This document shows, piece after piece, positions 60,745 to 64,000 of a stretch of DNA of 64,000 bases. The notes beneath the pieces are model-generated. The model saw only the letters and a list, made by a program, of their open reading frames with translations, was not told the DNA's origin and did not search any database. Positions within the stretch are counted from its first letter, which is position 1; each line of letters begins with the position of its first letter. The position numbers and the translations under genes were made by a program. The stretch covers positions 62,001 through 126,000 of the forward strand of contig NZ_PKUU01000008.1 in the NCBI RefSeq assembly GCF_002899675.1, in the 5' to 3' direction. This DNA is from Clostridium sp. chh4-2 (GTDB lineage Bacteria > Bacillota > Clostridia > Lachnospirales > Lachnospiraceae).

Positions 60745-62160
60745 TTACATCGGCCCCAAATGAATCATCTGAGCAATAAATACCAGCACGCTGCCCGTCA
60801 CGATCCAAATCAGACAAATTCTCCACATAAATCTCATCCAACGGTCATAAGGAATGTTCGCAACGCTTAAATTTCCCATAAGAGCGGTGGACATCGGAAG
60901 GATATAGTTACAGAATCCGTCTCCGAAGTTAAATGCCAGAATCGATGTCTGACGCGTAATACCAACCATGTCGGCTACAGGAGTGAAGATCGGCATAACC
61001 ACAGCCGCCTGGCCGGAACCGGAAGTTACTAATGCATTGATTAAGAAGTTAACCCAGTACATGCACATGCCGCGCAGATAAGACGGGAACACCTTTAATA
61101 CAAGAGTACATCCATAAACGATAGTATCCAGAATATGAGCTGCTGAAAGAACGCCTGAGGTAGCGCGGGCCAGTCCCAGAATCAGGGCGGAAACCGTAAG
61201 CCTCTTACATCCTTCTGCGAAATGAGTTGCGATTTTACTCGGGCCAAAGCCTGCGCAGATACCGGAAAGCAGAGCCAGCCAGATGAATACAACGGAGATT
61301 TCCGGAAGATCCCATCCGCGGGTTACACAGCCCCAAACTAAAACGACCAGACAGCCCACTAATGTGAGAAGGCAGAGGATTTTCCGCAGATCCATATGAT
61401 GATCGTCCATGCCTGCGTCGGATGCGGAAACTGTGGTCTGGCTGTCTAAATCGTACATCGGGCTGAGGGTTGGGGTAGCTCGTACTTTACGGGCATACTG
61501 TACCAGAGCAATGCTGGTGATAATCCAGAATACGAAAAGACAGAAGAAACGGTAACCGATGCCGGAATACAGCGGCAGGTCTGCAATCTTTTGCGCAACG
61601 ATGGTGGTGGATGTATTTAATGTACCGGTAGAGAATCCGATTGCGCCGCCGAGCAGAGGTAGGGCAGCTCCCGTTATGGAGTCAAAGCCCATGGCCCGGG
61701 CCATCATGATAATGACCGGCGTGAACCCGATGAATACCGTTACGGACTGTGTTGTAGCTATGGCTGCAAACAGCAGGAGCAGTACAGGGATAAAAATAGC
61801 CTCTTTACTGCCGAATTTTTTAACAACTTTTGCGATCAGCACCTGAAGCGCGCCTGTATTTACCAAAACATTGAATGCGCCGCCGGAGATGATAACCATG
61901 AAGATCAGGGATGCGCTGGATTCAAATCCTTTAATTACATAGTTAGGGATTCTGAGTGGGTTAACCGGAGTTTTTTCTATATAAGAAAACTGATCCGGAA
62001 CTACGACTTTAATACCTTGGGCATTTTCCACGCGGGCAAATTCGCCGGCAGGAACGATCCAGGTCAAAATAGAGGTGACCAGGACGATCCCCAGAATAAT
62101 GACAAAGGTATGGGGAACTTTAAATAACTTTTTTGCTTTTGGTGTGCCAGATGAATTCAT
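60745..62160 (-). CDS. yfcC: YfcC-family (PF03606) membrane transporter
   Basis: A 471-residue transporter with about twelve membrane segments (FVIILGIVLVTSILTWIVPAGEF, IPVLLLLFAAIATTQSVTVFIG, GSGQAAVVMPIFTPVADMVG). The family is annotated for basic amino acids or C4-dicarboxylates, and the true substrate here is unknown. GGAGGAAAGT selects the ATG at 62160; a start four codons earlier overlaps the site. The leader carries an SD-proximal hairpin. Divergent from a LysR gene, its likely regulator. The last codons are duplicated at 56637-56677. Confidence 0.88.
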   Translation of the reverse strand: MNSSGTPKAKKLFKVPHTFVIILGIVLVTSILTWIVPAGEFARVENAQGIKVVVPDQFSYIEKTPVNPLRIPNYVIKGFESSASLIFMVIISGGAFNVLVNTGALQVLIAKVVKKFGSKEAIFIPVLLLLFAAIATTQSVTVFIGFTPVIIMMARAMGFDSITGAALPLLGGAIGFSTGTLNTSTTIVAQKIADLPLYSGIGYRFFCLFVFWIITSIALVQYARKVRATPTLSPMYDLDSQTTVSASDAGMDDHHMDLRKILCLLTLVGCLVVLVWGCVTRGWDLPEISVVFIWLALLSGICAGFGPSKIATHFAEGCKRLTVSALILGLARATSGVLSAAHILDTIVYGCTLVLKVFPSYLRGMCMYWVNFLINALVTSGSGQAAVVMPIFTPVADMVGITRQTSILAFNFGDGFCNYILPMSTALMGNLSVANIPYDRWMRFMWRICLIWIVTGSVLVFIAQMIHLGPM

Positions 62161-62165
62161 ACTTT

Positions 62166-62190
62166 CCTCCATTCCGCCGCATGAGCGGCC
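62166..62190 (-). promoter_or_regulatory. SD-proximal hairpin before the YfcC gene
   Basis: On the minus strand GCCGC TCAT GCGGC is followed by GGAATGGAGG, then the ATG at 62160. Confidence 0.7.
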
Positions 62191-62319
62191 AGTAATACAT
62201 TGAAAATGCCGGAATACATAGAATTGTTGACTGCAATGAACGCTTCGGCATTTCTTTAAGTGAAATATAAACAGTTAGATAAGAACCGGAATTTCCACGG
62301 AAAGGAAGCTATTTCCTCA

Positions 62320-62348
62320 TTGCAGGAGGGATTTTAACATAGTATAAT
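62320..62348 (+). promoter_or_regulatory. Promoter of the LysR gene
   Basis: TTGCAG (62320-62325), 17 bases, TATAAT (62343-62348). A GGAAGCTATTTCC inverted repeat at about 62303-62315, just upstream, could be a LysR site. Confidence 0.6.
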
Positions 62349-62454
62349 GAATTAAAGTTTTAACGTAAAGATATAATTTATTTATGGTAAAATGGCAGGT
62401 ATAAATTTTTTGAATGGTAAGCTGTTGTTGCATTAGAGGAAGCGGGGAAAAAAG

Positions 62455-63366
62455 ATGCAGTTAAAGGAACAGGTTTATGTATTAATGCTTGCAAAGTATA
62501 AAAATATCACGAAAGCAGCTGAAAAATTAGGGCTGAGCCAGCCGGCCATGAGCACATTTTTGAATAATCTGGAGAATTCATTGGGGATTAAATTATTTGA
62601 TCGGAAGGAAAAACCCATGCGTTTGACCCAGGCGGGGGAACTTTATGTGCGGAAAGCGGAGCAAATGTTGGAATTGAAGGCACAATTCGATTTGGAACTG
62701 ACCCATCTGGTGAACAGCCACCCGGCTCAGATCCGCGTGGGGCTTCAGCAGATCCGGGCGCCCCATATTATCACGCCTCTCACCATGGCTATGAAGCAGG
62801 AATTCCCCAATCTGGAAGTAATTTTTTACGAAAACAGCGGGACAATTTTGTATGAAATGCTGAGAGAGGGCAGATTGGATTTAATACTATGCAACAAGCG
62901 TGAAACTTGGCCGGATATGGAATATGTCTGCCTGATGAAAGAAAAGCTGCTGTTTGTCGCGCCTGCCAATCACCCCTATCTGTCAAAACAGCGAAAAACC
63001 AATGAAAAATATCCCTGGATTGATTTGAATTTGTTCAGGCAGGAAACATTTATTCTTCCGCCTCCCGGATTCAGCACCAGATATTTTGCCGATCAATTGT
63101 TTAAATCCTTAGGGTGGAGTCCGAGAACGAAGGAAATTTACCCCAGGACTGAGACGACGGTACATATGGCGGCGGCCGGTTTGGGCGTGGCGTTTGTATT
63201 GGAAAGTTATGTGTCCTATTTTAATTTGGCCCGGCAGCCAAAGTATTTTGTTGTGGGAGATCCTGTGGTAGTAACGGAATATGTGGCGGTTTACCCGAAA
63301 AATAAATATAATTCCACTGTTTTTGACCGCTTTTTAGAGATGATCCGCTTTATTTTGTCACAGTAA
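62455..63366 (+). CDS. LysR-family transcriptional regulator
   Basis: A 303-residue LysR protein: N-terminal helix-turn-helix (about 1-60: TKAAEKLGLSQPAMSTFLNN, GIKLFDR) and a C-terminal periplasmic-binding-like effector domain (IRVGLQQIRAPHIITPL, GRLDLILCNKRE). It probably controls the divergent YfcC gene in response to the transported compound. Confidence 0.92.
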   Translation: MQLKEQVYVLMLAKYKNITKAAEKLGLSQPAMSTFLNNLENSLGIKLFDRKEKPMRLTQAGELYVRKAEQMLELKAQFDLELTHLVNSHPAQIRVGLQQIRAPHIITPLTMAMKQEFPNLEVIFYENSGTILYEMLREGRLDLILCNKRETWPDMEYVCLMKEKLLFVAPANHPYLSKQRKTNEKYPWIDLNLFRQETFILPPPGFSTRYFADQLFKSLGWSPRTKEIYPRTETTVHMAAAGLGVAFVLESYVSYFNLARQPKYFVVGDPVVVTEYVAVYPKNKYNSTVFDRFLEMIRFILSQ

Positions 63367-63458
63367 CGGTTCGGCTTCCTGCTATTTGTGTTTTTCCATA
63401 GGCGGATCTATTGGACAGGTCTTGGTCTTATTAGATTGTTAAATTTTGAGAGGAAGTT

Positions 63459-63935
63459 ATGGAAATGATAATGGTATCAACCGAAAGAATGTCTATATTC
63501 CCAATTTCCGATGAAGAAATGAAGATAAAAATCGAACAGGAAACGAACGAAGAAATAAAAAGTGCATATACGGAAATGCTTGCCTGCTGTAAACGGAATC
63601 CCGAACAACGTATTTGGTATGCAATATGGTTAATGCAGCTTAATGACGGCAGCAGACAAATCGTTGGGGACCTGTGTTTTAAGGGGATAAATGATAATGG
63701 AAGCGTAGAGATCGGCTACGGCATGAACCCGGATTATGAAGGCAGAGGCTTGATGACCGAGGCTGTTGCCGCTATGGCTAAGTGGGCGATTGCTCAAGAG
63801 GGCGTATCCTGTATCGAATCAGAAACAGATCCCGGCAATAGCGCTTCACAAAGAGTCCTTGAAAAATCAGGATTCGTACCAAATGGTGTGACAGGAGAGG
63901 AAGGGCCAAGATTTGTATGGAAGGGCAAGGCCTGA
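63459..63935 (+). CDS. GNAT-family N-acetyltransferase
   Basis: A 158-residue acetyltransferase. The acetyl-CoA-binding motif A is visible in GYGMNPDYEGRGLMTEAVAAM, followed by CIESETDPGNSASQRVLEKSGF as in RimJ/RimL-type proteins. AGAGGAAG precedes the ATG. Substrate unknown; it may acetylate a small molecule or a protein N-terminus. No partner genes in the window. Confidence 0.88.
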   Translation: MEMIMVSTERMSIFPISDEEMKIKIEQETNEEIKSAYTEMLACCKRNPEQRIWYAIWLMQLNDGSRQIVGDLCFKGINDNGSVEIGYGMNPDYEGRGLMTEAVAAMAKWAIAQEGVSCIESETDPGNSASQRVLEKSGFVPNGVTGEEGPRFVWKGKA

Positions 63936-64000
63936 TTAGGAAGCAAATTATTCCCATTCAGCGCCTGAAACTGTGAAATTATCAATAAAAAGTTTTCTAC

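Noticed and set aside
56622..60760. Island bounded by attachment sites of an integrative element
   Set aside because: The 31-bp direct repeat around module 2 resembles att sites, but no integrase, excisionase or tRNA target is present and the repeat is explained by the duplicated YfcC 3' coding end. Recombination is the simpler reading.
1..64000. CRISPR array, rRNA or tRNA genes, transposases
   Set aside because: No regularly spaced direct repeats, no tRNA-like T-loop and acceptor pairing, no rRNA signature and no transposase frame were seen on reading both strands.

Overview
The window reads as the chromosome of an anaerobic gut Clostridium of the Lachnospiraceae type (Enterocloster, Hungatella or Lachnoclostridium-like). 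This is an inference from gene content: a trimeric electron-bifurcating [FeFe]-hydrogenase locus, YesM/YesN two-component regulators, sugar ABC transporters without their own ATPase, an RpiR regulator, strong GGAGG ribosome sites and moderate GC. No rRNA, tRNA, CRISPR array, integrase or transposase gene was found.

Layout. 1-881: two large hairpin elements (A, B) and their tail, no genes. 921-7148: SIMPL lipoprotein, subtilase, SGNH hydrolase, phospholipase D-like protein, a lipoprotein and an XRE regulator. 7200-15816: hydrogenase locus (minus strand: NuoE-like, ATPase, ferredoxin, HydB, HydA), divergent from a DRTGG / ATPase / H-cluster-like / DRTGG / PHP operon. 15782-16300: hairpin element C, which supplies the last codons of the PHP gene. 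16306-18458: zinc-ribbon membrane protein, 285-bp hairpin D, DUF2000 protein. 18488-29301: carbohydrate locus 1 (beta-helix protein, YesN/YesM, binding protein, two permeases, GDPD, sulfatase). 29699-30553: RpiR regulator. 30686-40731: carbohydrate locus 2 (glycosidase-like protein, GH43, two sulfatases, two permeases, binding protein, AraC). 40893-50324: two divergent operons (MaoC, two CoA-transferases and a cytosolic binding protein; against a RhaT-like transporter, oxidoreductase, lactonase, mutarotase and aldolase) around three palindromic operators, with a FadR-type GntR gene at the end. 50512-52232: HD hydrolase, truncated MatC-like transporter, small coiled-coil protein. 52471-60645: AT-rich island with two successive modules, each one small membrane-anchored protein plus two ABC half-exporters. 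60745-63935: YfcC transporter, LysR regulator, GNAT acetyltransferase.

How it fits together. Loci 1 and 2 look like two import-and-degrade systems for sulfated oligosaccharides: lipoprotein binding protein and permeases outside, then sulfatases and glycosidases without signal peptides inside. The 41-50 kb block resembles a non-phosphorylating 6-deoxy-sugar oxidation pathway co-controlled with a CoA-transferase/hydratase operon. The hydrogenase locus carries extra ATPase, DRTGG and H-cluster-like proteins that look sensory or regulatory.

Most unusual content. (1) A family of long imperfect hairpins (A, B, C, and distantly D) whose stems differ by compensatory changes while internal-loop and apical sequences are conserved. 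(2) A small GC-rich hairpin abutting the Shine-Dalgarno sequence of eight genes. (3) A YfcC 3'-end remnant between the two exporter modules, which records how the island was assembled.
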